DNA from: Tetrahymena elliotti 4EA
Taxonomy: Eukaryota > Ciliophora > Oligohymenophorea > Hymenostomatida > Tetrahymenidae
DNA: 64,000 nt
Direction: 5' to 3'
NCBI GenBank assembly: GCA_000231825.2
Contig: JH720334.1
Span: 268,590-332,589, forward strand
Shown here piece after piece: positions 41,336 through 54,100 of this stretch. Position 1 is the stretch's first letter. Each line of letters begins with the position of its first letter. The notes beneath the pieces were generated by a model that was not told the origin of the DNA, searched no databases, and saw nothing but the letters and a program-made list of their open reading frames with translations. The position numbers were made by a program, and so were the translations under genes.

Positions 41336-42381
41336 TCATTTTTTAAGGGCTCCAATTTTATAATTTTCTCTAAACTTACGTGCTCCATCTGTATGCTTGC
41401 TAACAGAATTAAATTTCTCAGTTGCGTCAGTTCCTGCATATGGATGAATTGATTCAGGTCTTCCAGGATGAATGAACTAGTATTCTGTGAAATCATAAAC
41501 AAATTAATCTAAAACTACCCATAAGTCTTCCATCTTATTGTGTTTTTATATTTCTTACATGCTAAACTCTTAAAATTCTGCTTTTAAAAATCTAATTTTT
41601 CTTTTAAAGTATTCACTTTAAGGTTTCTTATCTATTTTTCCTACTACCTTACTTTGTTATTATATAATACTAAAAAAATTATCATCATAATTTTTAACTT
41701 ATTCTTCGGTGTTAATTTATCCTGCATTTTTTATAAAGAACTCTCTATAGTTTGATTTCAAACCTGACAATTCAGTAACATCATACACGTTATCATTCAT
41801 TATAAAATAGCAACTTTTTTCATCTGAATGATCTAGTAAAGTCTCCCAAATAATAGTACCTAAGTTAGTATTCATTTAATAATATTCTGCTTATTAATTT
41901 GATATTTTAATTGAAGCTAATTTTTTAGTCTTAATAACGCATGCAGTAAATTTATGTTGTTAGATTTATACAGGTTCTTCAGAATTTAATAATTCTAGGA
42001 TATATCTAACAAAGGTTATTAATTATTAGCAAAAACAGTATGAATTTCTATGACAACTTAAAAAATCTCTCATTAATTATTTAAAATTACTCTAACGAAT
42101 ACAACAAACAAAGCTTATACACTTCTTTCTACCATAGTAGGATTAGGATCTTATCAGAGTAAAATGCAATAATTATAGGGATACTGTAAAAGCAAATTAT
42201 CAAAAATATGGCTTTGTTAAAGTAAAGACCTATTAATTTAAAGTGTTTTTAACCTAATGCTCTTCCTGCTAGACTTGTAAATAAATCCTTCATTTAATCC
42301 CTTAACAAATAATCCGCCAGAAAAATAAATTATCATATCTGATAATCCTATTGCAGCTATAATTTCAGCTTAACCAAGCAT
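41336..42381 (-). CDS. Cytochrome b5-type heme-binding domain protein (model 2 exons, 324 aa)
   Basis: Exon 42113-41336 is read with a proposed upstream exon 42381-42185; the 71-nt intron restores one frame across an in-frame TGA. The C-terminal 65 residues are a clear cytochrome b5 fold: LWVVLDQFVYDFTEYQFIHP, GRPESIHPYAGTDATEKF, SKHTDGARKF, IGALKK. Both axial heme His candidates are present, the first in HPGR (canonical HPGG) and the second in SKH. An earlier segment (YFIMNDNVYDVTELS, FFIKNAGQINTEEQ) looks like a second, decayed b5 module without the HPGG His. Between them is a basic linker. The first about 40 residues are hydrophobic and may be membrane-associated. The likely role is electron transfer or a structural heme protein. 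The start is uncertain, because the frame is open further upstream (to about 42470) in hydrophobic sequence. Confidence 0.7.
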
Positions 42382-42892
42382 ACCTATAAATATGAGGTTG
42401 GTAGTAAAGCAGAAAAAAGTAAAAAAATAATTTGTTTTTGATTTTCTACTAATAATACATTTCACAAATTTCGAATGAATAGTTAAATATACACTCTTCA
42501 AATTGTTTAAATTTAAAATATTATTTTATGAAGTAAAAATGTGTAAAAAGAAGAATCTATTGGGTTTGCTGGAGAAAATATAAAATAAATAAATAATAAA
42601 TGATCCTGCTGTCTAAGTATGAGTATGTAATTAATTTATTGTAATAGCTTAGTAAATAATGCATTTACTTAGTGTGCAAATAGTTATAAATCTAAATTAT
42701 AAAAAATATTTATAATTGCATAATAATTATTAAATTTATTTTTAATAGAGTAAAAGAAGGCTTTAAGAGATTGATTAGACTTATAATTATAGATAAGTAG
42801 AAATTGTATTTTTAGTTGATTTGTTTAAACAGATATCAATCAATCACTTTAATAATTAAAAAACTAAACTAATTTTTAAATATTTATACTTG
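42382..42892. other. Divergent spacer with a possible transporter-like scrap
   Basis: Continuing the minus-strand frame upstream of 42381 gives FFCFTTNLIFIGMLGQAEII, then AAIGLSDMII. This resembles the first segment of MATE-type transporters, but there is no start codon and no following MATE body. It is either an undetected 5' exon of the b5-type gene or chance hydrophobic sequence. No other gene is seen. Confidence 0.3.
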
Positions 42893-43738
42893 ATGAATAG
42901 AATTACAGTTACTTAAAAAGGTTTTCAATTATAGTAAGAGCTTAAGGAGAGTTTAAATCATGATATTTCTCCTCGAATTGCCTTTGAAAAATTTGAAAAA
43001 TAGGAAACTCCAAAAGGATATAAATTGTTGTTATAATTATCGTAAGATAATATAAAAGAGCCAATCAAACTCTAAAATAGCCACAGAAATGATTTTTCAA
43101 CTTTTAGATGTGCTTAGACAAGGGCTTCAAGTCTTTAAACTACAAGATCTTGCTTTACTGAAGAAATGAGTGCTCATTCTCCAAGAGTAAGAGAGTTAAG
43201 AAATAAAAGCTTATTATCTAGAATTAAGGTTAAAGAAAGAAAGATTGAGTATAGTGTTAAATAAAATTTATGCAATTATACTAACCCAAGTGAAGCTAAT
43301 TCAGTACTAAATAGAATAAATATGAGTACTCTTTCTACAAAAAACATTTTAACGAGTAGCTAAATGGTTATTGAGTAGTAAAAGTAAAATCTTATTGAAA
43401 ATATGTAAAGATAGTAAGAAAGAATTTATAAAAAGTATGTCATAAATACAACTAAATAAGAGATATTATAGAATAAATAATAATAAAAATACTAATAATA
43501 AATGGTTTAGAAGTAAGAAATTATAGTTGAAGATAAAGCTAGAGATAAATTTTGGTAAAACTGGTAATAAATGCAGAATGTCTTAAAAAAAAGAACAGCT
43601 CAATTTAATATTGATAAAGAAAAAGGCATGGAAAGGCTTGAAGATTTTTGTAAAAATAGGTATTTGAAATCCTTCCTCAAACTACCGAAGTGTGCTAAAA
43701 ATTATGACAAAAATTATGAAGAATACAAACAGTTATGA
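42893..43738 (+). CDS. Basic, Gln-rich hypothetical protein, single exon, 281 aa
   Basis: ATG 42893 to TGA 43736, exactly 282 codons. The N-terminal part is polar (LNHDISPRIAFEKFEKQE). The middle is Ser/Arg-rich (FSTFRCAQTRASSLQTTRS, then HSPRVRELRNKSLLSRIKVK). From about residue 155 it becomes a long Gln/Lys/Glu helix likely to form a coiled coil (MVIEQQKQNLIENMQRQQE, KQEILQNKQQQKYQQQM). It ends with KFWQNWQQMQNVLKKRTAQF and a Lys/Tyr-rich tail. No family was recognised. The pattern suits a cytoskeletal or basal-body-associated structural protein, but that is only an impression. No membrane segment or signal peptide. Confidence 0.8.
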
Positions 43739-45522
43739 AAAAAAAACACTTTAAAAAGAATAAATTAATTAAAGAGTAATTACACTGTGAAATATTTACT
43801 AGTACCTCCCTCCATACATATACATAACATCATATAATAAATAAAACAAGGTTGTACTTGATAAATAATTGTAATATTATTCAAAAATATTGCAATTAAT
43901 CATTCTATCAATACAATTATTGACGATTTAATATTATTTTTTGTATTTTAATTATTATTTGTATTAATATTTTTTCATTATTTTAATATTTGTGTTTTCC
44001 CATTTAATCTCCATTAAATCCTATTTTATATTTTGTTACATACTCATTCATTCGAAAAACTAAAACAAAAATTTAATTAAATCAACTCAAATTATAAAGA
44101 GAGTTTTTGATAAAATTAAGAATAATAATATATATATCCTTGAATGCAAATTATTTATTAAAAATTAAACATTTTTTCTTTATAAATTTTAAAATTATGA
44201 ATATTGTTTGGTCTAAATATATGAAAATTTTTTTTAATTTCCTTCAAATGAATAATTTATTTACAAGGAGTATCCAGAATTTTAGATTTAATTAAGATAA
44301 AAATTATTACCCCATTGATGCTGTATTGGAATAAATAATAGATTAATCAAGGTAATTAGATTAGTCTAACATTTTAAATGTAAGAACAATATTTATTAAA
44401 CATTTTTAGGTATTTAATGATTATAATATTCCATTAATCTTTCAATTTATGAAATTTATTTAATTTTAAAATAGCTTAGCATTTTAGAAATAACAAAATA
44501 TGTATGTATGGTTTATTTTCAATTGACATAAATAATATTAGTTTTCATAAATTTGCTAGATATCATAATCACATAGTATAAATTAAATATGATGAATGAG
44601 GACTTTAGTGTTTGATAAAATTAAGGATTATCATCTTATCTTGAAAGATAAAATTATTTTTTTAAATGAGTTTTGATCCTTAATTTGTAAAAAATTTATG
44701 CTATAATTCTTTGAATTAGTTCTTTTCGCTGTCAATTTAGTTTTTAAATGTTTGTTTTTGTTTTTAATTTAATTTTTGTAATAGTATCAAGATGAGCCAC
44801 ATATTCATAAATTTTAAAAATAGCAAAAATGATAATATTTTTCTTTTTTATTATTTACTCATTAATTTTTAATCCATTAAATTAAGTATTTTGTAAGATG
44901 GATGGATAGTTTTTACTTTTATTAATTGACAGAATTTTAATTAGTGGTTGGTATACGAAACTAAGATTAAAAAAATCTGATTTGATTATAAGTAATGGAC
45001 ATTTATTTTTTAATTTTAAATATTCAAGATAACTAAAATTTGTATTAAATTAATAGAACTAAGTCTTGAATAAATCATTTGTGTTATTATCGAGAAAAAG
45101 CATAAAATCTTTAGATCAAATAATAAAGTGAATTAGTTAGGGTAATTAACATTTGTTTTTTAGATTTTTTGAAATTAGTTTATTCAAAAATCTAAATTAA
45201 TGCTAAGGGAAAAAATTTCAATAAGCTCTTTTAGCTTTGCATACTTTGCATAGAAGAGTTAGTTAATAATTTGATGTGTTTAGCAGCAAAGAATCATTCT
45301 TTTTTTGATTACATCTAGATATTTTTTGTGGTAATCTTTTTTACTATGATAATTTGATAGGCTTTGGATACTTGTTTTTCTTTTCGCTTATGGTATCTTT
45401 TAGGTTATTAGTAAAAAAAAAGATTATATTTCATTAAAATTTTAGAAATTAATTAATTAATAATTCTTAAAGCAAAACTTTATTAGAAGCTTATTTAACT
45501 AATAACACTAAGCTTTAAAAAA
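43739..45522. other. Intergenic, AT-rich
   Basis: About 1.8 kb between two plus-strand genes. The standard-code ORF at 44107-44295 is Lys/Ile/Phe/Asn-only sequence of the kind produced by AT-rich DNA, so I do not count it as a gene. No element is identifiable. Confidence 0.5.
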
Positions 45523-48500
45523 ATGGAGATGTAAGGTATTAATACATATAAACTAAAAATTAACCTTGCTGAAGAAAATAATCTTTAAAATCATGGGAAT
45601 AAACTAAACTTAAATAATCAGGATCAAACATAAGAATAAACTCCAAGCACTTTTCGAAAAAGAGATAATTAAAATTTCTTAATTCCTCGAACATCTATAT
45701 AAATGATTAATTAATCTACAAAAAGATTTAGTAAAATCTATGCAGGAATATCATAATTAACTATAGCTAATGTTTTTGACAATGCCTTTAAATAAGTAAA
45801 TAATTCTTAACAGCATAAAGCTATTTTATTAGTTTTTTTATCATTTTTAATTTATTATGTTAAATATGTAGAATGTTATTTAATATCTAAGCTCTAAAGA
45901 CAAAAAACAATCTGATATTAGATTCTTAAAGAAGCATTTATAAGCATGCGAGTTTTTCTAAAATTATGCTATACCACTAGGTGATGATGTTTTTGAATAA
46001 TGCCTTCTCAATTTATAAGTAAAAACACTTCAACCAAATACATGCTTAATTTAAAAAGGTAAACATATTGCTTGTGATTTGCTTAATTTTTTGCTTAAAT
46101 TTAGAAAGAAGACTTTACAAGTAGAAGTTTATTATTTACTAAAATAATCATTAGCCATAAAACATTTATCATTTGTAGTTAATTAAATAATTAAATATAT
46201 TAAAAGGTGAATAGGTTGATAATCTTTACATATTGCTTTTTGGATCTGCTATAAAAACTAAATAAAAGATGCAAAAATCAGAAAATTTAATTCTACAAGG
46301 TGATTAAGATTTGCTTATTCCCTCTAATCATAATTTCTCATCAGCTAATTTATGCTCTTTATAATTAAATCATTCATAATCCTTAATCTCTCCTAAAACT
46401 TCTTTTACAAACAATTTAAACTCCTGTACATAAACTCCAAGCAATTAATTCATTAACAAAAGTAGCTAATAAGATATGAAAATAGAACCTATCACTAGTC
46501 TTTTTGAGTAGTAATTTATTCAAAGAAGTGATTCAGTACATTATGTTTATAACATAGAAGAATGTGTATATGCCTATCTGAGTTCTTAGGATTTTAGTTC
46601 AATAATTAAGAACAGCAAAAATAGTGAATTGATTTATCATTTAAATGAGATAAGAAAATCTTAGTTTTTATCTGACTGGCCAGTCATTAAATTAAAATAT
46701 ATTATTAATTAGAGTCAGCTAAAAAGTTTTTAGAGAAATTAATATGTATATAAATAAGGAGATCAATCTACCTAATGGTAAAATTACTTTCATTTCTTAA
46801 AATAAAAGTCTTTTCTTAAGGTTAATTTTTACTTACAATCCCAAAACAAAGGTTTTCATTTAAACTTTTTTGTGCTTATTTTTAGATAAAATCAATATCC
46901 AGCTTAATATTTTATGCCTTCCTACAAATTCCAGCATCGAGAGATTTTACTATAGAAAAATCCTTGAAAAAATTAACAAAAAAGTTTAAATAAAATTTTG
47001 TATTTTGTTTTGTTAGTTTGTTCATTAAAAAATTCATTAAACATAAACATAATTAACTAAAATTCATAAAAATATTTTAGGTATGTGATTTTGAATGGAG
47101 AATTTGAATATGAAAAAGAAATAGTTATTGATAATGAAATTAATGATATGCAAAAAGCTTGCTTTGATAAGTTATCTCATGAGTTTAAAAAACAGAGCAT
47201 TCTTACTGATGAGAGTTAAAAAGGTAAAGGATTTTTAAGAGTTTCACTATTACAGCAAGGAGAACTTTTTGGTTTAGAAGATTTAATACCAAAAGAAGTA
47301 AGAAGATATAATTTAAAATGTATTTCTAATATTGGAACGGTAAGACAAATAAATGAGTAATTATTTTATAAGCTTCTTTCTAAAAATACAGAAGAGGGCT
47401 AGAAGCTATAAAATTTAGCCACTTAAAAAATGACTTGGCTTTAAAAAGCAACAGAAGAAAAAATGCCAATAAATCAAAAAATATTTAACACAATATTGGA
47501 TAGTAAAAGAAATAGAACGATTTAGTTAATTAAAAAACAAGAAGAAATTAGAGAGAGAGAAATTCAAAATATGGCTAAAATGGTTATCAAAGCTGAAATA
47601 AATACACATTCAGACTAGAGAAGCTTTAGTAAAAACAGTTTTATCAAAAGTCCATCTAAATAGTTTTAAAATCTTCATAATCAAGATGGCTAAAGGGATG
47701 TACTTGGTTTAGCAGAAAAATTGGAAGATAGAAAAATATTAAATAATTTCTTCTCAAGACCAATTTTAAGCCATAATTAATCAAGTCTAGGATAGCTAAT
47801 AAATTAAGTTTAATCTCCAATAAGATTAGTCTAACCAGAAAATAAAATTACATTTACAAAACCTCCTGTTGATGAGGAAGGCATAAAGAATAGGATGTAA
47901 AAAGAAATCAGCTAAGAAAGAAAATAAATGAAAGAAGCTAAAGAAGATCTCCTTTCTTAATACAGAGTTAGTATTGATAAATACTTTTCAGAATCTAACA
48001 AAAAATTATAGTAAATATTTTCTTCACTTTGTTAAAATAAAACATCAGAAAAAAAAAATTTTATTTGTTGAATTAACAATTTTAATTGATTTTATTTACT
48101 AAATTAGTAAAAAAATAGAAATCAAAAAGCTTGGGGCTAGTTATTACATAAAACCTCGTTAATAAAGTTGTGAAGATAATTCTCATTTGAAGCACTCTCA
48201 AAAAATTAATGAAAAAGAATCTTTGTCTCCAATCAGAAGCTAAATAAAAAAGCACATTTTTAATTTATAAGACAGTATTAATTAACATAATAAAGATTAC
48301 AATTTCAGATTCACAAGTAGAGAAGCTTCTAAAATTTTGTCTGAGTTACATAGCTAGCCTGCAAATTAAATGTAAATAAGTCTGAAAAGTTCTTTGCCTA
48401 ATTTAGAGAATAGTATTTAGCTGAATAAAACTATTAAACCCTAAATCATTCCTTCATTGAAGTTAAGTAAAATAGGAATGAATTCTTAAAGTCCAATTAT

Positions 48501-48960
48501 AATTAAAACAGCAAGAAATTTCTCTTAATCATATAACAAATTATAAAATTAAAATTACTCAAATGATAACTGCTAATCTGAATAAAACTCACCTTTATTA
48601 AGTTTTTAAAATAAATTATTCATTCCTCAGCAATCTAAAAAAATTATCCTTAAGCAAAATTAGTCAAACACCCCTAATTCCACCATTCTTGAGAAGTACA
48701 ACATGTCTACTCAATCTTCATTCTTTAAGAAAGGAAATGAGGTTTTAGAGTAAATCATAACTGCAAGAAGCTAGCAAATCACTTCCAAATAAGCTTTAAG
48801 AAGTAATTCATAGTAAAAGTTTAATGATACAAATCATGAGGGTTTTTAGTTGAATAAATTATAACATAAATAAACTATTGAAAACGAATTTCAAATTATT
48901 AAAAATTTTAAACAAAAAATAAATTCTGCTCACAAAAGATCTTCAAGTCTCATTAACTGA
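45523..48960 (+). CDS. Protein with two cyclic-nucleotide-binding-like domains (5 exons, 937 aa)
   Basis: Exons 45523-45795, 45872-46058, 46207-46777, 47081-48010, 48108-48960; 2814 nt, in frame. A first cNMP-binding-like domain spans about residues 108-180: FLKKHLQACEFFQNYAIPLG, TLQPNTCLIQKGEQVDNLYI, LLFGSAIKT, that is, the helix, the I..G..G.. turn and the beta-strand of the fold. A second lies near 295-430: FLSDWPVIKLKYIINQSQLK, YVYKQGDQSTQWYVILNGEF, LLQQGELFGLEDLI. The first lacks a clear phosphate-binding cassette, and the second has only a partial one (GELFG.EDL, then RR). Nucleotide binding is therefore plausible but not assured. The C-terminal half is Gln/Ser/Asn/Lys-rich and disordered, with a Lys/Arg/Glu helix (KKQEEIREREIQNMAKM). 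There is no kinase or chann domain, so it differs from PKG and from ion channels. Ciliates encode many such CNBD-only proteins. Confidence 0.88.
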
Positions 48961-49699
48961 ATTTAAATTTATATTCAAAAATTTCTATTACAAATTATAA
49001 TGTTAAAAAAATATCATTTCAATATTCAAAATTTACATAAATTTTAATTAAAATTTTGTAATTTAATTTAAAAAATATAAAAAGTAATACAAAAAATATT
49101 TATAAACAACATATATTAATTTTTTAAACTTTGTTCTATTTTTCATTATTTTAAAGAAATTAATTTGTATAAAAATAATTAAAATATTAAAATTTTTTAA
49201 ATTTAATACTGTAAATTTCAATCACAAAACAGTTTAGAATTATTTAAAATTCTTTTATTTTAGGCTGTTCCTTGTTTTAATGCTTATATTCTATTCTATG
49301 TTTCAATTAAAACTTTTAAATTTGTAACCATGAAAAAAAAATAATCTATCCAGCAAATTGAATGAGTTTCTTTTCTTTTATTTTCTTATTAAAAAGTCCT
49401 TTTTAATTTAATTTCTAAATTAAAATCTTGCCTGAATTTTTCTTTTTTTCTTTTTGTAATTTGCAAAATATAAAATCGCACCATAAATGAAATAGATAAA
49501 AATAGTTATCAAAATTGTTTGTGAAAATTGAAGTTGAAATAAATTTTGTAATTCAATTTGTATTCATTTATATGAATTTTTGAATTTAAGATGTAGTGAA
49601 AAGAATAAAATTTTAGATACAAAATGTATTTTCCTACATAAAATTCATATTTTTTATTACTTCTATATTAATATTTTCAATTTTTTAAATTATAATTTA
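48961..49699. other. Convergent intergenic spacer
   Basis: About 740 bp between two convergent stop codons. Very AT-rich, no gene or repeat seen. Confidence 0.5.
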
Positions 49700-51184
49700 T
49701 CACATGTTTAAGAATTCTAAGTTTTGGTTTTTCTTTATTGCTTCAAAACCTCCATCAACATTAATATGGTTAGTGTAACCATGCTTTTTCAAAATAGAAC
49801 TAGCTATCATAGATCTACCACCTGTTTTGCAATAAATGTATATAGGTTTATCCTTAGGTAAAGCTTCAGCATTGGAGTTATCCTTTAAAACTTATTCAAG
49901 TTATCCCAAAGGAATATTGTGGGCACCTTTAACATATCCATGAATAAGCTCGGGACTGTTTCTAACATCGATAAAGTGCATTTCCTTAGTTAAGCTTTCT
50001 TAAGTAACATTAGTTATTTGTTGTTTTTATTTATGAGCTTCAAAGAATGCTTCGAAGCCACCTTCTAAACAACCTAAAACATTGTCATAACCAATACGAG
50101 CTAAACGAATGATAGATTCCTTTTCTTTGCCATTTTCAGCAACTATGAAGAACTTTGTGTCTGGTTTGAATAAAGTACCAACCCAGATAGCAAAGGTCAT
50201 GGATAGAGATACATTAAGTGATCCAGGAATAAATCCATTTTCAAACTATTTGGGAGCACGAGTATCAAGAATCACACTTTCGGGTACTTTAGCAACTTCT
50301 GCAAGGAATTTTGCAGCAGGAATAAAAACCAAATTCTTGTTAACAACCTCTTCTACAGAGACAGCTAAAGACTTATTTTAAGCTACATCATGGAAGAAGT
50401 ATTAAGGAGGAGCAGGTAAATCAGAACTCAAAATTGTAACAAATTAGTCACGTTCAATTTCTTATAAAGCATAATTGGTTTTCAATTAGTTTTCAAGAGT
50501 ATCATAAGTACCATCAGAAATCTTCTTTCCACAAGGGCTACCAGCACCATGGCCAGGATAAACAATAACCTTAGGATCAAGCTTCATGATTTTATTTCTC
50601 AAAGAGTCGTACATCCAACCAGCAAGGTCTTCCTTAGTTATTTCACCACTTTTAACAGCTAAATCGGGACGACCAACTTCTCCTAAAAAGAGGGTATCGC
50701 CAGTAAAAACAGCATGTTATCTTTCTCCATCTAAAAGTAAATAACAGGAACTTTCTTGAGTATGTCCAGGAGTATGAAGGACTTCAATATTAATCTTACC
50801 AAGAGGGATCTTTTCACCATCAGTGGCAAGATGGAAGTCAAAGTTAGCTTTAGCAGTGGGTCCATAAACTATCTTAGCTCCAGTTTTTTTAGAAAGATCA
50901 ACATGACCACTAATGAAATCAGCATGGAAGTGAGTGAGGAGGATATACTTAATAGTGGCTCCTCTTTTTTAGGCATATTCTACGTAAGGTTCTGTTTCTC
51001 TCAAAGGATCAATAACAATAGCTTCTTTTTCACTTTCAATGTAGTAAGCCATTTCAGCTAAACAACTTGTGAATAGCTATACAATGTGATAATTTTCGCT
51101 TTAGTCAATGTGTAACTTAGCCTCAGGCATTTTGGCTTAGATTCCTGCCTTAATATCATCAGATCTAGAAGAACTACAACCCAT
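49700..51184 (-). CDS. Persulfide dioxygenase/rhodanese fusion (CstB-like MBL-Rhd-Rhd), 494 aa
   Basis: Sulfur-metabolism enzyme, single exon, 495 codons. The N-terminal metallo-beta-lactamase domain (residues 20-260) has the motif THFHADFISGH. H85, H87 and D89 are present, as are H141 (HTPGHT), D163 (TGDTLF) and H212 (YPGHG), the set expected for a mononuclear-iron persulfide dioxygenase of the ETHE1/CstB group. Two rhodanese domains follow. The first (about 285-380; VILDTRAPKQFENGFIPGS) has Glu-Asn-Gly where the catalytic Cys should be and is inactive. The second (about 400-490; FIDVRNSPELIHGYVKGAHN) has the active-site loop YCKTGGRS with Cys452. This MBL-pseudorhodanese-rhodanese order matches bacterial CstB, which turns persulfides into thiosulfate. 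The N-terminus MGCSSSRS fits an N-myristoylation plus palmitoylation signal rather than a mitochondrial presequence. Codon use is less AT-extreme than in its neighbours, suggesting high expression. Confidence 0.92.
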
Positions 51185-54100
51185 TTACATATAATTAAAT
51201 TTATTTATTTAGCTTTAAGTAATAACTATTTATTTTGTAGATATGCTTTAAATTTTGTTTAATTTTTTATTAATCTTTGATCAATAATTTTTAGGATTAT
51301 TTAAAGTAGCACGTTTTTCTGGAAGTTAATAATGTATATCAAAAATTAACTTTCAATAAATTAAAATGACCCAATTAAAATCGTCACACTAGCCAAAGAA
51401 TTCTTCCTATGTGATTCTATACTAATTATTCTAAAGAAACTTGCTATAAATATACATTAAGCAAGATTATTTTGATTTCTTTTCTTTATCCTAGAAGCTT
51501 TTTTCATTTATTTTCATCAAAAGTTTGACATCAAATTCAATCTCGAAAATTTCTCTAGCCTGATTCATATTTATTCTTCGTTTATTCATTAATCTATTTA
51601 GTCTATCTATTTATCTTTATTATAAGACTAAAGATATATTTTATTTAAATCTCTATAAGTCTAGCAATAAAACATATTAATTTTACCCATAAGTATACAA
51701 TTAAAATGTAGATATTTCGTACGTAGTCAAGCAAAAGATATTACATTATTATGAAAGGATTATTTCAACTTCAAATCGAATATTACTCTTTAAAAATTAG
51801 CGCTTTTTATTTTATAATTATCACTGATGTTGTATCATAAATCTAAAAATAGTAATATATCTCTTTATAAATTATTTAATTTATTTTCTTAACTTAATAT
51901 AATTTTTTTATTATTTTCTTTTCATAGATTTAAGTGTAAAAAAAAAAATGCCTTTCTCAGGTTAAAAATATTAAATAACCAATAAATGTAACTTCTTAGC
52001 TAAAAATAGAAATTATTTAAGAATATTCTAAACAGTAGAACTTTTTAATTTAATACTCTTATTTTTTGAGTAATCACTAAATTGCTTGTTGAGAAAACAT
52101 TTTTAAAATTAGAATTTGACTATCTTAAAGTTTAAAACTATAAAATATATTTAAAACCTTTTGGAATATAATTATTTTTCTGATATTTTCAAATTTTTAT
52201 ATAAAACATGAAACAGTTATCAGCAAGCTAGCCACTGTTTATTAAATAGATTTTTGAGTAAAAATAAATGAATTTTATACATGTTAGAGAAAATTTCTAA
52301 AAAAAATGATTATAATTTTAAATATCAAAACAATTAAAATAATTTATTTAATTTAATTATTAAATAAATTTTAATGAAATTTTTTTTAATTAGTTTTAAA
52401 TATTAATAAATAAACTAGTGTTTTTAGGTAACATCAGATGTAATAGATAAATTGATAAAGCAAAACACCTCTTTTTTTATTTTTCAAAGAATATTTACTT
52501 TAAAAATATCATGTTTTCAACGAGTAAAAATTAATGCATACTCCATTTAAGATAAATTTATATTAATATGGCATTAGCTTAAATTGCCATTTTTCATTAC
52601 TTAATCATCTGACAAAATTTTGGAAAATTTGCGTAATTTTTTAGGTTAAAAAGGTGATTGTTTATTTTTTATTTTTTAGTCAGCTCTCTAAATTTATCAA
52701 AAAAGAAAAGCTATTTATTAAAATAAAAATTATTAACAGATAATCTTTAATTTATTTATTATCTAGATATTATTCTAATAGCTACAAGCTTTGTCAATTT
52801 TTTAATTGGGAAATTTAAAATATCCTTTTGGATTATATGGAGATTTATATTTTTACTTATCATAACAAATTCATAATCTAAATGTAATTTAAAAATACAA
52901 AGCAATGAAAGTGATGCTTTTTTAAGCTTCTATGAAAATTATGAGCAGAAAAAAAATGAGATAATATTTTTTCTGACATTAGATCATCTAATGAAAATAA
53001 TGAAGAAATTTACTGATAATAGAAAAAACTTTTATTATGCTATTTCATAGAAATCATCAGATACACATTAATATTCATTTCAAATTCTTTTCTAATTCAA
53101 ATAAGTATTTTAAAAAATCTGATTAGGTTTTATCATAATATTACTTATATTTTTCTTTCTCTACTTCATTAGTACAATGTATGTCTTCACGACAAATTTT
53201 TACTCATTATTTTTACATAACAAATAAAGTAAATGTTGTTTAATTGTCAATGATTCGAACTAAGAGTAAAAAAGTTTTGAAGTAATTTAATCTAGAACAT
53301 AAAAAAGATAATTAATAAATTTTGAACACGCTTTGTTTCTATTATTAATAGAATGTAATTTTTAAATATGAGTTTTTAAAATATTAAATGACTGATTTAA
53401 CTTAAAATTACGTAATTACGAATTGGAATATAAATTATAAAAATATGAAATGATTACCTTATTATTGGAATTAAGATAATTTATGATTAAATAATTAATT
53501 CGTGTATGCTTATCCTAATAATACCTATTAATCTTATTGACTAGATACGCTATCCAATAAATTTCTGAAAGGAAAAATGCAGCTGATAAGGCTTTAATAA
53601 ACGTGATTGGCAAATAATTAAAAATCAAAAATTTATGAAATCAGAATGAAAAAGATACACATAAGAGGAATCAATACTTTTATTAAATTATGTAAAATCC
53701 ATTCATTCAAAGTAATTAATTTTGAAAATTAACAGCTAAAATAAACTAGTTTTGCAAAGAAGAAATTCAAATAAAAGACAAGGAAAAAGTATGCTTGAAC
53801 TATTTGCATTATTTTGAGAGTTGAAGTTAAGAGTAAAAGATATCCTAAAACCAAACTGACTGGAATATTAAAAATATTAGGCAAACAGATTAATTAAAAT
53901 AGAGAGTGGTATTCACCAATTAATGTTGCCTTGACAAAATCAAAAGAAAAAAGAGATAGATATGCAAGGCAGACTATTTTAATTTAAATACTTGAAAGCA
54001 AATAACCAAACAAAATAAATAAAAAATTCTTTTAAAGTGAGAGAAAAATTAATTAAATTTGCATACAGCAAAAATACCCAAAAAACAGCTTAATTACAAA

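Noticed and set aside
41284..41502. A 72-aa minus-strand standard-code ORF beginning MFMISQNTSS
   Set aside because: It overlaps the cytochrome b5 exon in another frame; the b5 frame carries the conserved HPGR/YAGTDAT motif, so this is a shadow.
42150..42160. An in-frame TGA in the cytochrome b5-type gene as a selenocysteine codon
   Set aside because: A 71-nt intron removes it and restores the frame. No Cys-containing family context suggests Sec at this point.
44107..44295. A 62-aa plus-strand ORF
   Set aside because: Composition is Ile/Lys/Asn/Phe only, as in random AT-rich DNA; no homology-like motif.
50109..51061. Two plus-strand ORFs of 90 and 101 aa
   Set aside because: They are antisense to the metallo-beta-lactamase/rhodanese gene, whose active-site motifs are complete on the minus strand.
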